DNA of 53,301 bases from Alicyclobacillus sp. (lineage in GTDB: Bacteria > Bacillota > Bacilli > Alicyclobacillales > Alicyclobacillaceae): the NCBI GenBank assembly GCA_023511295.1, contig JAIMBT010000027.1, positions 1-53,301 of the forward strand, given 5' to 3'. Positions 1-8,085 of this stretch are shown here, in pieces. The translations under genes were made by a program, and so were the position numbers. The notes below the pieces were generated by a model, which worked only from the letters and a program-made list of their open reading frames with translations, was not told the origin of the DNA and searched no databases. Position 1 is the first letter of the stretch. The number at the start of each line of letters is the position of its first letter.

Positions 1-44
1 GTCCGCGAGCCCGGGTCCGCCAGCACAGGCGGGCGAAACGGCAA

Positions 45-80
45 ACAGGCCTCACATCCGACCACGGGTGTGAGGCCTGT
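45..80. terminator. Perfect 12-bp inverted repeat, probable terminator of a gene upstream of the window
   Basis: The arms at 45-56 and 69-80 (ACAGGCCTCACA and its exact complement) enclose a 12-base loop. There is no long T run after the stem, so it is a probable rather than a classical intrinsic terminator. A short direct repeat CGGATGCACA follows at 89-98 and 100-109. I see no gene in positions 1-335; an open frame from 195 precedes the M20 peptidase but lacks a ribosome site and family similarity. Confidence 0.5.
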
Positions 81-335
81 CTGGTATGCGGATGCACAAC
101 GGATGCACATGGGCAGTTGCCCGCTCGAATCGGCGATACGCGATGATGGTCTGTCGTTCCGAGCCGACGATAGCATTCACTCCTTCGCTCCACGTTGATT
201 CCCCAAGCGACGAAGTCAAAACCGACTAACGACAAACCGCCCAAAACCAGATACACTGGGACTGGAATCGTACCATCAGAGGACAGCACCTCAGAGCGTC
301 GATGCATCAGGGAACCAAAATCCTCAGGGAAGGTG

Positions 336-1742
336 ATGCGGGTGGCACCGATGGACCCCCAGGCGGCGAGCGGGATTGATGTACAGGAGCGCGTCCGCGA
401 GTCGATACGACGGTTGATGGAGCATCAGCCGGTGCGCGAAGCGCTGGCGTTCTTGCAGGCGGATAATGACCAGACGACGCAGGACCAGGTGATGTTGACG
501 GAGATTCCAGCGCCTCCGTTTCACGAAGACGAGCGCGGTGCACGGTACCAGGAGATGCTGGAGGAGCTCGGGTTAAACAACCCGCGAGTTGACGATGAGG
601 GGAACGTCCTGAGCGAGTGGTTGGGAACGGAGGAAGACGGTCCGGCGGTGTTTGTGGGGGGGCACCTGGACACGGTGTTTCCGCCGGAGACCGATGTCAC
701 GGTACACGTCCGAGATGGGGTGTACTTTGCGCCCGGGATTGCGGACAACGGACGTGGGTTGGCGGCGACGCTGTCGTTGGCGCGGGCCTTTCGGCATGCG
801 CAACTGCGAACGGTGGGAACGGTTGTGTTCGGCGCCACCGTCGGCGAGGAGGGCCTCGGCGACCTGCGCGGGGTGAAGGCGTTGTTTCGAAATCAGGCAG
901 GGAACGTCGCCTCCGATTTCGCGGATGGGGCAACGGGCCTGTCCGTCGATGGGTCCGAGGCTCCGGCGGCCGGCTTGACGCTGCGCGAGTCCGAAGCGGG
1001 CATCGCTCGCCCGGTGCTTGACGGGTTCATCTCCATAGAACCCGGCGAAGCCAGCCGTGCGACGTACCTCGGCACTGGCAGTCACCGCTACCGCGTGATC
1101 TTCCGCGGGCCAGGGGGGCACAGCTTCGGAGCCTTCGGAATTCCGAGTGCCATCCATGCGCTCGGGCGGGCCATCGCAAAGATTGCAGACATCGAGGTGC
1201 CTTCGGAGCCGCGTACGACCTTTACCGTGGGAGAGATCCGCGGCGGGACGTCGGTCAACACCATTGCGGCGGAGGCCACGATGATGGTGGACATGCGCTC
1301 CAATTCGGAAGAGGCGCTTTTGGAGCTGGAACGGCAGGTGTTGGCGGCCATTCGCGCTGCGGTGGTCGAGGAGAACGAGCGCTGGGACAGCAAGGCGATG
1401 GAAGTTGAGATTGCATTGGTCGGCGACAGGCCCGCCGGGAGCCAGCCGGACGACGCGGTTATCGTGCAGACGGCGGTGGAGGCAGCGAAGGCGCTCGGGT
1501 TTGCACCGGTGCTCGAGGAGGCGAAGAGCACGGACGCAAACGTACCCATCAGCCTCGGCGTGCCAGCGTTGACCCTCGGCGGAGGGGGAGACGCGGGCGG
1601 GATGCATACCCTCGGTGAGTGGTTCAACCCGAACGGCGCCTACACGGGCGTGCAGAAGATCCTCCTGACACTCCTCGCGTTGGTCGGGGTTGAGGGCGTG
1701 TCCGACCCGCTGCTGCCCAAACGTGCCTCAGCTAGATTATGA
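336..1742 (+). CDS. M20-family metallopeptidase, probable N-acyl-L-amino acid hydrolase (desuccinylase)
   Basis: A zinc-dependent amidohydrolase of the M20 (ArgE/DapE/peptidase T) group, about 468 residues and cytoplasmic. Visible metal-site motifs in order are GGHLDTVF, GIADNGRG, GEEGLGD and, near the C-terminus, GGMHTLGEW; a lid/dimerisation domain lies between them. I chose ATG 336 because AGGGA lies 5 bases upstream; ATG 351 is an alternative and the open frame reaches back to a TTG at 195 without a ribosome site. The genes that follow are an asparaginase, a GNAT transferase and a MenC-like racemase. In Geobacillus a GNAT, a racemase and an M20 enzyme form a route that turns D-amino acids into L-amino acids through N-succinyl derivatives, so removal of the succinyl group is the likely job here (inference). 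Confidence 0.85.
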   Translation: MRVAPMDPQAASGIDVQERVRESIRRLMEHQPVREALAFLQADNDQTTQDQVMLTEIPAPPFHEDERGARYQEMLEELGLNNPRVDDEGNVLSEWLGTEEDGPAVFVGGHLDTVFPPETDVTVHVRDGVYFAPGIADNGRGLAATLSLARAFRHAQLRTVGTVVFGATVGEEGLGDLRGVKALFRNQAGNVASDFADGATGLSVDGSEAPAAGLTLRESEAGIARPVLDGFISIEPGEASRATYLGTGSHRYRVIFRGPGGHSFGAFGIPSAIHALGRAIAKIADIEVPSEPRTTFTVGEIRGGTSVNTIAAEATMMVDMRSNSEEALLELERQVLAAIRAAVVEENERWDSKAMEVEIALVGDRPAGSQPDDAVIVQTAVEAAKALGFAPVLEEAKSTDANVPISLGVPALTLGGGGDAGGMHTLGEWFNPNGAYTGVQKILLTLLALVGVEGVSDPLLPKRASARL

Positions 1743-1817
1743 TAGGAACAAGTGGCAGACATCATCGAAATGGGCGGAAAGAGCCCAATCATCTCTCAAT
1801 GTGAAGGAGTCGTCAAC

Positions 1818-2837
1818 ATGGCGAACGCAGCACCGGTACAGAATCCTATGGTCACCGTCTCGCGCGGCGGGATTGTTGAGAGTTTTCACCACGGCGTGGT
1901 CTCCATCGTCGATGGTGCCGGCAAGCAGATTGCACACTACGGCGACACTCGCCTTGTCACGTTCGCGCGCAGCTCGGCGAAGCCCATTCAGGCCATCCCA
2001 GTGGTCGAATCGGGTGCTCTCGAAGCGTTCGGCCTAGAGGAGGCCGACTTGGCGCTGTTCTGTGCGTCGCACAGCAGCGAATTGCAGCACACCGACCGCG
2101 TGGCAAAGGTCCTTGAGCGCATTGGCCTCGACGAATCCTACCTAAAATGCGGCGGGCACATCCCGCACAGCATGGAGACCTACGACCGGCTGATTCGCGA
2201 GGGCAAGCGGCCGACGTCGCTGTACAGCAACTGCTCCGGCAAACACTCGGGAATGCTCACCTACTGCCAGCAGACCGGCACAGACCCGAACACGTACCAC
2301 CTCCCGGAGCACCCGCTGCAGCAGCGTATTCTCGAGATTTTGTCCGAGCTCACCGAGGTGCCCGCCGCGGATATCGTGCTCGGTACCGACGGGTGCGGTG
2401 TGCCGTGCTTTGCACTGCCGGTCGAAAACTGGGCGCGCGCGATGGCGAAGTTCACGGTCCCAGAGACGCAGTCGCACGGGGAAGCGATGCGGCGCATTGT
2501 CCAAGCGATGGGACGCTACCCGGCGTTGGTCGGTGGAACGGGCCGCTTTGACACGGACCTCATGACCGCGACGAACGGGCGGATTGTCGCGAAGGGCGGT
2601 GCGGAAGGGTTCATCATCGTGATCGACACAGAGCACCAGTGGGGGCTGGCGGCGAAGATGAAGGACGGCAATGCCCGCGGTATCGCGCCCGTCGTCATCC
2701 AAGCCCTGTTGCAGATGGACGCGCTCAGCCAGAAGGAGCGGACGCTGCTTGGCCGCTACGAGCGGCCGGAACTGCGGAACACGCGCGACGAGGTGATTGG
2801 GCACATCACGGCCGAATTCGAGCTGGTCCGCGACTGA
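1818..2837 (+). CDS. Asparaginase of the L-asparaginase II (thermolabile, Rhizobium-type) family
   Basis: Predicted to hydrolyse asparagine to aspartate and ammonia. The 339-residue protein matches the Asparaginase_II family, distinct from AnsA/AnsB: it has the early SRGGIVESFHHG stretch, RSSAKPIQ, CASHSSE, NCSGKHSGM and GTDGCGVP motifs, which hold the conserved Ser, Lys and Cys residues of this fold. ATG 1818 is preceded by GAAGGAG at 1803-1809 with good spacing; the longer frame from 1752 has none. It lies between the M20 peptidase and the GNAT gene and is only 16 bases from the latter, so it is probably co-transcribed with them as part of an amino acid salvage operon. No signal peptide is seen. 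Confidence 0.9.
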   Translation: MANAAPVQNPMVTVSRGGIVESFHHGVVSIVDGAGKQIAHYGDTRLVTFARSSAKPIQAIPVVESGALEAFGLEEADLALFCASHSSELQHTDRVAKVLERIGLDESYLKCGGHIPHSMETYDRLIREGKRPTSLYSNCSGKHSGMLTYCQQTGTDPNTYHLPEHPLQQRILEILSELTEVPAADIVLGTDGCGVPCFALPVENWARAMAKFTVPETQSHGEAMRRIVQAMGRYPALVGGTGRFDTDLMTATNGRIVAKGGAEGFIIVIDTEHQWGLAAKMKDGNARGIAPVVIQALLQMDALSQKERTLLGRYERPELRNTRDEVIGHITAEFELVRD

Positions 2838-2853
2838 ACGAGGAGGGTTGGCG

Positions 2854-3654
2854 GTGATTCGAATCACGCGTGTGACGTCGCTGGCGGACTGTGATCGGTG
2901 TCGGGAGATTGCGGCAGCGGTGTGGGGGAGCGACGCGGCGTGTTCGACTCCCCAGATGTCCGTCCACGCAGCATATGGCGGCGTCGTTCTGCTCGCGTGG
3001 GACGACGACAAACCGGTCGGTTTTCTGTTCAGCTTCCCCGCCCAGTACCTGGGCTCGTTCGTGCTCTGGTCGCACGAGACGGCGGTACTGCCGGCGTACC
3101 TCCACCAGGGCATCGGCACGGAGCTGAAGCGGACGCAGCGCCGGTACGCGGCGGAGATGGGGTACGACCAGATTGCTTGGACGTACGATCCGCTCGTGGC
3201 CCGCAACGCTCACTTCAACCTGAACAAGCTCGGGGCGCGCATCTCGGAATACAAAATCAACGCGTACGGCGTGGACGACACAGATCTCGTCAACCAGGGC
3301 GTGGAGACGGACCGTTTCATTGCGGTTTGGGACACGGGCCGCTCAGGGCTGGCGGGGAGCGCTGGGATGCTCCATCCCGGCCCCGTCCGGCCCTGGCAGG
3401 CGCTGATGGTGGGTGAGGACGGAAATCCACACCCGGTGGACCAGCAGGTTTGGCCGGCGGTGGACGGCGTTGAGGCCCCGGCTGCGGCAACCGACATCCC
3501 GCTCTCGTTCGAGTCGCTGCCCCGGGCTCAGCGGATTGCGTGGCGGACGGCCTTTCGCGACGTCGGGCTGGCTCTGTTTCAGCGGGGACTCGTGCCGACG
3601 GACTTTCTCCGGACGGACGGTGCGGGTCGATATCTCTGGTCGCCCCGCTCCTAA
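2854..3654 (+). CDS. GNAT-family N-acyltransferase, candidate D-amino acid N-succinyltransferase
   Basis: A 266-residue predicted acetyltransferase of the COG3375 type. The N-terminal half carries the GNAT core: the strand PVGFLFSFPA, then ETAVLPAYLHQGIGTELK, which is the acyl-CoA loop, and ITWTYDPL-like strand (IAWTYDPL). The C-terminal quarter is less conserved. GTG 2854 follows AGGAGGG at 2841-2847 with 6 bases of spacing. The gene directly precedes the MenC-like racemase. This pairing is known from Geobacillus, where the GNAT partner succinylates D-amino acids from succinyl-CoA before racemisation. The exact acyl donor and amino acid range here are inference. Confidence 0.8.
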   Translation: MIRITRVTSLADCDRCREIAAAVWGSDAACSTPQMSVHAAYGGVVLLAWDDDKPVGFLFSFPAQYLGSFVLWSHETAVLPAYLHQGIGTELKRTQRRYAAEMGYDQIAWTYDPLVARNAHFNLNKLGARISEYKINAYGVDDTDLVNQGVETDRFIAVWDTGRSGLAGSAGMLHPGPVRPWQALMVGEDGNPHPVDQQVWPAVDGVEAPAAATDIPLSFESLPRAQRIAWRTAFRDVGLALFQRGLVPTDFLRTDGAGRYLWSPRS

Positions 3655-3819
3655 AGGCCGGTGCGGGTGTGTGCGCACCGGAACCGTGCACCGCGGCGGG
3701 TCAGAACAGCGGATGTGCGCAGTTCTCAACATATTCACGCGTGGCGACGCGGCCCGTTCAGCGACATGGACGAGAGGGCGGGTCGCGGGTCCCGCGCATG
3801 GACGGAAGGAGTGGCGAGA

Positions 3820-4953
3820 TTGCAGGTGCGCAAGCTGACTTTACGGAAGCTTTCGGCGATGATGCGGGAGCCCTTTGAGACGTCGTTCGGCCGCGAAGAA
3901 TTGAAGGAACTGGTGCTGGTCGAGGTGGAGACTGCGGCGGGGGCGGTCGGGTTCGGCGAGTGTGTCGCGATGACGGGTCCGTTCTACAGTTCGGAGACCA
4001 CAGAAACTGCGTGGCACATCCTTCGCAGCTACCTCGTCCCGTTGCTGCGCGATTGGGAGGCATTGACGCCTGCGGACCTGCGTCAGTTGCCGGAACGGTT
4101 CAAGAGCATCCGCGGCCATCAGATGGCCAAGGCGGCGCTGGAGATGGCGCTGTGGGACGCATTCGCGGCCGAGACGCGCACACCGCTGCACCGCCTGCTC
4201 GGCGGTACACGGTCGGAGATCCCCGTCGGCATCAGCGTCGGCATTCAGGCGGACATCCCGGCGTTGCTGCGGAAGATAGAAGGGTACCTCGCACAGGGAT
4301 TCCAGCGGGTGAAGGTCAAGATCAAACCGGGGTGGGACGTCGACGTGATTGCGGCCATCCGCAGCGAGTTCGGCGACATCCCGCTGATGGCGGATGCCAA
4401 CAGCGCGTACAGCCTCGGCGACATCGACCGCCTGCGCCGCCTCGACGAGCACAGGCTGATGATGATTGAACAGCCGCTCGCGTACGACGACGTGATTGAC
4501 CACGTCCAGCTGCAACAGCAGTTACAGACCCCCATCTGCCTCGACGAGAGCATCCACAGCGCCGCGGACGCGCGCAAGGCGATTGAACTCGGGGCCTGCC
4601 GCATCATCAACCTCAAGGTCGGCCGTGTCGGCGGCTTCGCGGAGTCGCTGAAGCTGCATGACGTTTGTCGGGACAACGGGATTGGGCTGTGGTGCGGCGG
4701 CATGTTGGAGACGGGGATTGGCCGCCTGCACAACATCGCCCTGACGGCACTCCCGGGGTTCAACCTACCGGGGGATACGGCGCCGAGTGCGCGCTACTTC
4801 GAGGAAGACCTGATTGACCCGGCCGTATCCTTCTCCCGCCCGGGCTTCCTCGCTGTGGAGGACCTGTGTGGCGTCGCTGAGCGGGTGCGGCGCGACCGGA
4901 TGGAGCGGTGGACTCGAGTCAGCGAGGTGGTGAAACCGACGGAGGTGAAGTGA
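3820..4953 (+). CDS. menC: N-succinylamino acid racemase / o-succinylbenzoate synthase family protein (enolase superfamily)
   Basis: A 377-residue muconate-lactonizing subgroup enolase. All catalytic residues of the OSBS/NSAR family are visible: the KxK motif at 165-167, magnesium ligands Asp192 (DAN), Glu217 (EQP) and Asp242 (DES), and the second catalytic Lys266 in LKVGRVGG. It should epimerise N-succinyl amino acids and may also make o-succinylbenzoate for menaquinone. No other men gene is in the window, and the M20 and GNAT neighbours point to the racemase role. TTG 3820 is chosen because GGAAGGAG (3804-3811) stands 8 bases upstream; the frame is open back to 3661 but the extra 53 residues look non-coding. 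Positions 3655-3819 hold no gene. Confidence 0.88.
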   Translation: MQVRKLTLRKLSAMMREPFETSFGREELKELVLVEVETAAGAVGFGECVAMTGPFYSSETTETAWHILRSYLVPLLRDWEALTPADLRQLPERFKSIRGHQMAKAALEMALWDAFAAETRTPLHRLLGGTRSEIPVGISVGIQADIPALLRKIEGYLAQGFQRVKVKIKPGWDVDVIAAIRSEFGDIPLMADANSAYSLGDIDRLRRLDEHRLMMIEQPLAYDDVIDHVQLQQQLQTPICLDESIHSAADARKAIELGACRIINLKVGRVGGFAESLKLHDVCRDNGIGLWCGGMLETGIGRLHNIALTALPGFNLPGDTAPSARYFEEDLIDPAVSFSRPGFLAVEDLCGVAERVRRDRMERWTRVSEVVKPTEVK

Positions 4954-4957
4954 GGAT

Positions 4958-5392
4958 ATGTCGTGGTGGATTTGGCTGATTGCGGCCATCGTCATCGGGG
5001 TGATTGAGCTCTCGACGGTGACCTTTGTGTTGCTGTGGTTCGCCGTCGCTGCGGGCATCACCACGGTGCTGTCGTTGGTGGTCACAAACCCGTGGTGGCA
5101 GTTTGCGCTGTTTGCGGTGATTGGGCTCGCGCTGTACTTCGCGACACGGCCGCTGGCCCGCCGGTGGAGGCAGCGGCCGTCGTACCCCGAGCGTACGGAG
5201 ACGATGGTTGGGAAAGCGGGCGTCGTGGTCACCGGAGAAGAGGCGGGCGGCTTTGCCACGGTCCGAATCGACGGTGAACTGTGGAGCGCGCGCAGCGACG
5301 AGCGCTTGCTTCCGGGGGACCCGGTCGTGGTGACGGCCGCGTCGACCACGGTGGTAACGGTTCGGCGTGCGGGGGAGGGTACTTCGTCCTAG
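4958..5392 (+). CDS. NfeD-family membrane protein (short form)
   Basis: A 144-residue protein with two or three N-terminal membrane helices (about residues 3-70) followed by a soluble OB-fold domain (from about 85), in which GKAGVVVTGEE and WSARSDERLLPGD are typical of NfeD C-terminal domains. NfeD proteins partner with stomatin/flotillin (SPFH) proteins in the membrane; the next gene is such a protein, 72 bases downstream. ATG 4958 is preceded by TGAGGAT and lies 4 bases after the racemase stop, so it may still be read from the upstream operon. It lacks the ClpP-like protease half of long NfeD proteins. Confidence 0.88.
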   Translation: MSWWIWLIAAIVIGVIELSTVTFVLLWFAVAAGITTVLSLVVTNPWWQFALFAVIGLALYFATRPLARRWRQRPSYPERTETMVGKAGVVVTGEEAGGFATVRIDGELWSARSDERLLPGDPVVVTAASTTVVTVRRAGEGTSS

Positions 5393-5464
5393 CGCCTTTG
5401 CGCCTGCAGCAGCATGGAGTCGAAGAGAGAAAGAGCACATCGCAGTTCCGAAAGGGTGAATGCC

Positions 5465-6565
5465 GTGTTTGCAACCATTGTTGTCATCGTCCTCATCATC
5501 CTGGTGATCTTGGTCATTCTGCGCGGAATTCGCATCATCCCGCAGCAGCGCGTGGCCATCGTTGAGCGGCTGGGGCGCTACCACGCGACCCTCAGCGCTG
5601 GCGTCAACCTCATCATCCCGTTCATCGACCGCGTGGCCCGTATCCTCGACCTGCGGACGCAGCAGGTGGTCGTGCCGCCGCAGATGGTCATCACGAAAGA
5701 CAACGTGCAGATCCAGATTGACACCGTTTTCTTTTACACGGTGGTGGAGCCGAAGATGGCGACGTACAACATCGCGAACGTGGTCCAGGGTATCCAAAAC
5801 ATCACGGCGGCGAACATTCGCCAGGTGGTCGGCCATATGGAACTCGATGAGACCCTGTCCGGGCGCGATAAAATCAGCCTGGCCCTGCGCTCCGCCTTGG
5901 ACGAAGTGACGGAGTCCTGGGGTGTCCGGATTGATCGCGTCGAGATTGTCGATATCAAACCGCCCAAGGAGATCCAGGATGCGATGGAGAAGCAGATGAA
6001 GGCTGAACGCGAAAAGCGCGCGTCCATCCTGCAAGCGGAAGGGTTGCGACAAGCCGCCATCCTGAAAGCCGAAGGCGATAAACAGAGCAACATCCTCGAG
6101 GCGGAAGGTATGAAGGAAGCGAAGATCCGCGAGGCAGAAGGACTCCGTCAGGCGCAACAGTTGGAGGCGGAGGGCCGTGCCCGGGCCATCCAGCTGGTTG
6201 CTCAGGCGGAGAAGCAGCGGATTGAGATGCTTCGCGCGGCCGGCCTCGACGCGAACGTGTTGACGTACCAGTCATTCGAAGCACTGCAGGGCATGGCACA
6301 GGGGCCTGCGACGACGCTGTTCGTCCCGTCGGAGGCGGTCGCCGTCTTAGGGGCGCTCGGGGCGCTGAAGACGACTGCGGACAAAGCGGGTGCGGGCTCG
6401 GTGGTCGACCGGCTGCTGGGCAGCGCGCCGGACGCAATCACACGGGAGCTGGGTGACGGTGGTGGCCGCAGTGAGACGGGCCGCTCGGGCGGTACGGGCG
6501 ACATCGGGCGGAACGGCACATCGACCGGCGGAAGTGAACGGCCGCGCGGGTCGGACGGCCTGTGA
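5465..6565 (+). CDS. SPFH/Band 7 (stomatin/paraslipin-type) membrane scaffold protein
   Basis: A 366-residue protein with one N-terminal membrane helix (about residues 3-22), an SPFH domain starting at IRIIPQQRVAIVERLGRY, and a long Ala/Glu/Gln-rich coiled coil made of repeated AEG heptad-like blocks (about 175-260). It ends in a Gly/Arg/Ser-rich tail. Such proteins form oligomeric scaffolds in membrane microdomains with NfeD partners, as in YuaF-FloT-type pairs. GTG 5465 is preferred because AAAGGG lies 9 bases upstream; ATG 5414 would add 17 residues but has no ribosome site. The stop overlaps the start of the DUF192 gene (TGATG), suggesting translational coupling. Confidence 0.9.
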   Translation: MFATIVVIVLIILVILVILRGIRIIPQQRVAIVERLGRYHATLSAGVNLIIPFIDRVARILDLRTQQVVVPPQMVITKDNVQIQIDTVFFYTVVEPKMATYNIANVVQGIQNITAANIRQVVGHMELDETLSGRDKISLALRSALDEVTESWGVRIDRVEIVDIKPPKEIQDAMEKQMKAEREKRASILQAEGLRQAAILKAEGDKQSNILEAEGMKEAKIREAEGLRQAQQLEAEGRARAIQLVAQAEKQRIEMLRAAGLDANVLTYQSFEALQGMAQGPATTLFVPSEAVAVLGALGALKTTADKAGAGSVVDRLLGSAPDAITRELGDGGGRSETGRSGGTGDIGRNGTSTGGSERPRGSDGL

Positions 6566-6978
6566 TGCAGCGGGGCGTGGATGCCACCGCGTGGGTGGAG
6601 GGGGCCCTGGCCATCCCGCGCGTACGGATTGCCTCGACGCATTGGGAGAAGTTCCGCGGCCTCATGCTGGAGAGGGAACTGGCGCCAGACGAGGCGCTGT
6701 TGCTCCAGCGCTGCAATTCCGTGCACACCTGCTTTATGAAGATTCCCATTGATGTCCTGTTTCTGAGTCTGGACGGGACCGTCTGCCACGTCCTTGAGGA
6801 GATGCGCCCGTGGCGTTTCTCGCCCGTCGTGCGCCGTGCTCGGCACGTGCTGGAGTGCTGCAGCGGCACGGCGCACCGGCTGCAGATAACGGTGGGGACA
6901 CGCGTGCGTGTCGTTCACACGGTCGATGCTGTGCAGGAGCGGATTGAGGTCGTGAAGCCGGACACCTTCTCCGGTTGA
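6565..6978 (+). CDS. DUF192-family protein
   Basis: A 137-residue protein of the DUF192 family: the motif KFRGLMLERELAPDEALLL, then the CNSVHTCFMKIPIDVLFLSLDG signature split by a typical strand, and VLECCSGTAHRLQITVGTRV. The biochemical role of the family is unknown. ATG 6565 overlaps the stop of the SPFH gene. It lies directly before the Tad pilus regulator and operon; DUF192 genes are often seen beside Tad loci, so a link to pilus export is possible but is inference. It lacks the signal peptide that some family members carry. Confidence 0.8.
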   Translation: MQRGVDATAWVEGALAIPRVRIASTHWEKFRGLMLERELAPDEALLLQRCNSVHTCFMKIPIDVLFLSLDGTVCHVLEEMRPWRFSPVVRRARHVLECCSGTAHRLQITVGTRVRVVHTVDAVQERIEVVKPDTFSG

Positions 6979-7044
6979 GTGTTGCCAGCCAGAGCGTGAA
7001 CATCTCGACACAGCGTACGCGTTGTCAGAGAGGAGGGTGGACCG

Positions 7045-7731
7045 ATGACGAGCCAGATTCGGGTGTTTTCGATGCTGCATCAACCGCTGCTTGAACTGGG
7101 CTTGGCGCAGGCGTTGGAAGGCGTGCCGGGATGCGCGTTCCGCTCGGGCATCCGGGACGCGGACGAGCTGGCGGACGTTCTCGGTTCCATTTCGGATGCG
7201 TCCGAGTCGGATAGCCCGCGACCCGTGCTGGTGCTCGGATACGACGCAGATCACGAGGCGATGCGCCGGGTGGTGCAACACTTACGCAACCGCTTCCGAG
7301 GTCTGCGCCTCCTCGTATTCCTGCCGGTGGTGGCCGACCGCGACGTCGTCGTCGCCGCGATGCGGTGGGGCGCGGACGCGTACCTGCTGCATACAGCGAC
7401 GCAGGAGTCGCTCGCGCAGGCCATCGTCGAACTGGCGCGTGGGCGGTCGTACCTGGAGACCCGCGTGACGCCGGTCGTGCTCGAGGAAATGCGCCGCCCC
7501 GTACACGCCTTGGTTGCAGCGACGGTTGACAGGCCGTTGACGGAGCGAGATCGGATGCTCCTGCAACTCGCGGCCGACGGACTCAGCAATCAGCAGATTG
7601 CCGGGGTCCTCGGGATTGCGGAGAAAACGGTGCGAAACGCTTGGTCGCAGCTGTTCGAGCGGATTGGCATGACGGACCGAACCCAGGCCGTCATGTGGGC
7701 CATCCGCAGCGGCCACGTGGAGCTGCGCTAG
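7045..7731 (+). CDS. LuxR/NarL-type transcriptional regulator with a degenerate receiver domain
   Basis: A 228-residue protein with a receiver-like N-terminal domain (about 1-125) and a LuxR HTH domain (about 160-225: LTERDRMLLQLAADGLSNQQIA, then KTVRNAWSQLFERIG). The usual acidic pair at the start of the receiver is absent (IRVFSMLHQP), the phospho-acceptor position falls in LGYDAD rather than a DxxMP motif, and the conserved Lys is replaced in DAYLLHTATQ. It probably works without phosphorylation. No kinase gene is adjacent. ATG 7045 follows GAGGAGGGTG. The next transcription unit is the pilus operon, whose upstream region carries paired repeats, so it may be the local regulator (inference). 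Confidence 0.85.
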   Translation: MTSQIRVFSMLHQPLLELGLAQALEGVPGCAFRSGIRDADELADVLGSISDASESDSPRPVLVLGYDADHEAMRRVVQHLRNRFRGLRLLVFLPVVADRDVVVAAMRWGADAYLLHTATQESLAQAIVELARGRSYLETRVTPVVLEEMRRPVHALVAATVDRPLTERDRMLLQLAADGLSNQQIAGVLGIAEKTVRNAWSQLFERIGMTDRTQAVMWAIRSGHVELR

Positions 7732-7788
7732 CGGCCTCTCCTGGCTCTCCTTCTCTCTCACCCACCTGCGTCGAATCTCCGCGAAAAG

Positions 7789-7856
7789 TCGGGACAAAGG
7801 TCCTACAAAAATCGGGACAAAAGCCCCTGGAGCGCCAGGACATGCCCTCTTATCAT
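7789..7856 (+). promoter_or_regulatory. Candidate activator-dependent promoter of the Tad operon with paired repeats
   Basis: Two direct copies of TCGGGACAAA lie at 7789-7798 and 7812-7821, 23 bases apart, about two helical turns. A good -10 hexamer TATCAT stands at 7851-7856, but the best -35 at correct spacing, TGGAGC at 7828-7833, is poor. This layout suggests an activator bound to the repeats. The degenerate LuxR protein just upstream is a candidate. The predicted start near 7863 would place the riboswitch at the 5' end of the transcript. Confidence 0.4.
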
Positions 7857-7883
7857 GGCAGTAGACCGATGACATCAGACGGG

Positions 7884-7976
7884 GTCAACAAAGGCAAACC
7901 TCGGGAAACCGGGGGACGCAAAGCCATGGGTCTACGGCTGCGAACGCAGCTACGATTGCCAGGTTGCTGAAACCGA
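7884..7976 (+). ncRNA. Cyclic di-GMP class I (GEMM-I) riboswitch
   Basis: The core matches the GEMM-I consensus: AGGCAAACC at 7892-7900, a short stem closed by a GAAA tetraloop (7905-7908), GGGACGCAAAGCC at 7912-7924, then a second stem GGGTCTACGGCTG...CAGCTACGATTGCC and the closing AGGTTGC at 7961-7967. It sits about 110 bases upstream of the flp pilin start. No T-rich terminator lies between it and flp; instead a hairpin touches the flp ribosome site, so control at translation is likely. It should make pilus production respond to cyclic di-GMP. Confidence 0.9.
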
Positions 7977-8053
7977 GGGTAAGGGCGCTTGGGTGGTGAG
8001 GGTGGACGGTCCGAGTGACTCGTCCGGACAAAATCGCTCCACGTCGGCGGCAA

Positions 8054-8079
8054 CCCGGGGAACCATTCCACGGGAGGGG
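8054..8079 (+). promoter_or_regulatory. Hairpin overlapping the flp ribosome binding site
   Basis: CCCG (8054-8057) plus GGAA (8059-8062) can pair with TTCC (8066-8069) plus CGGG (8071-8074), with one G/A mismatch and a 3-base loop. The right arm contains the first GGG of the ribosome site GGGAGGGG (8072-8079), which stands 6 bases before ATG 8086. It could be the expression platform of the upstream riboswitch (inference). Confidence 0.45.
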
Positions 8080-8085
8080 TCGAAC

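Noticed and set aside
573-1607. Long minus-strand open frame opposite the M20 peptidase gene
   Set aside because: It is a shadow of the real gene in GC-rich DNA: no ribosome site, Arg/His/Pro-rich product without family motifs.
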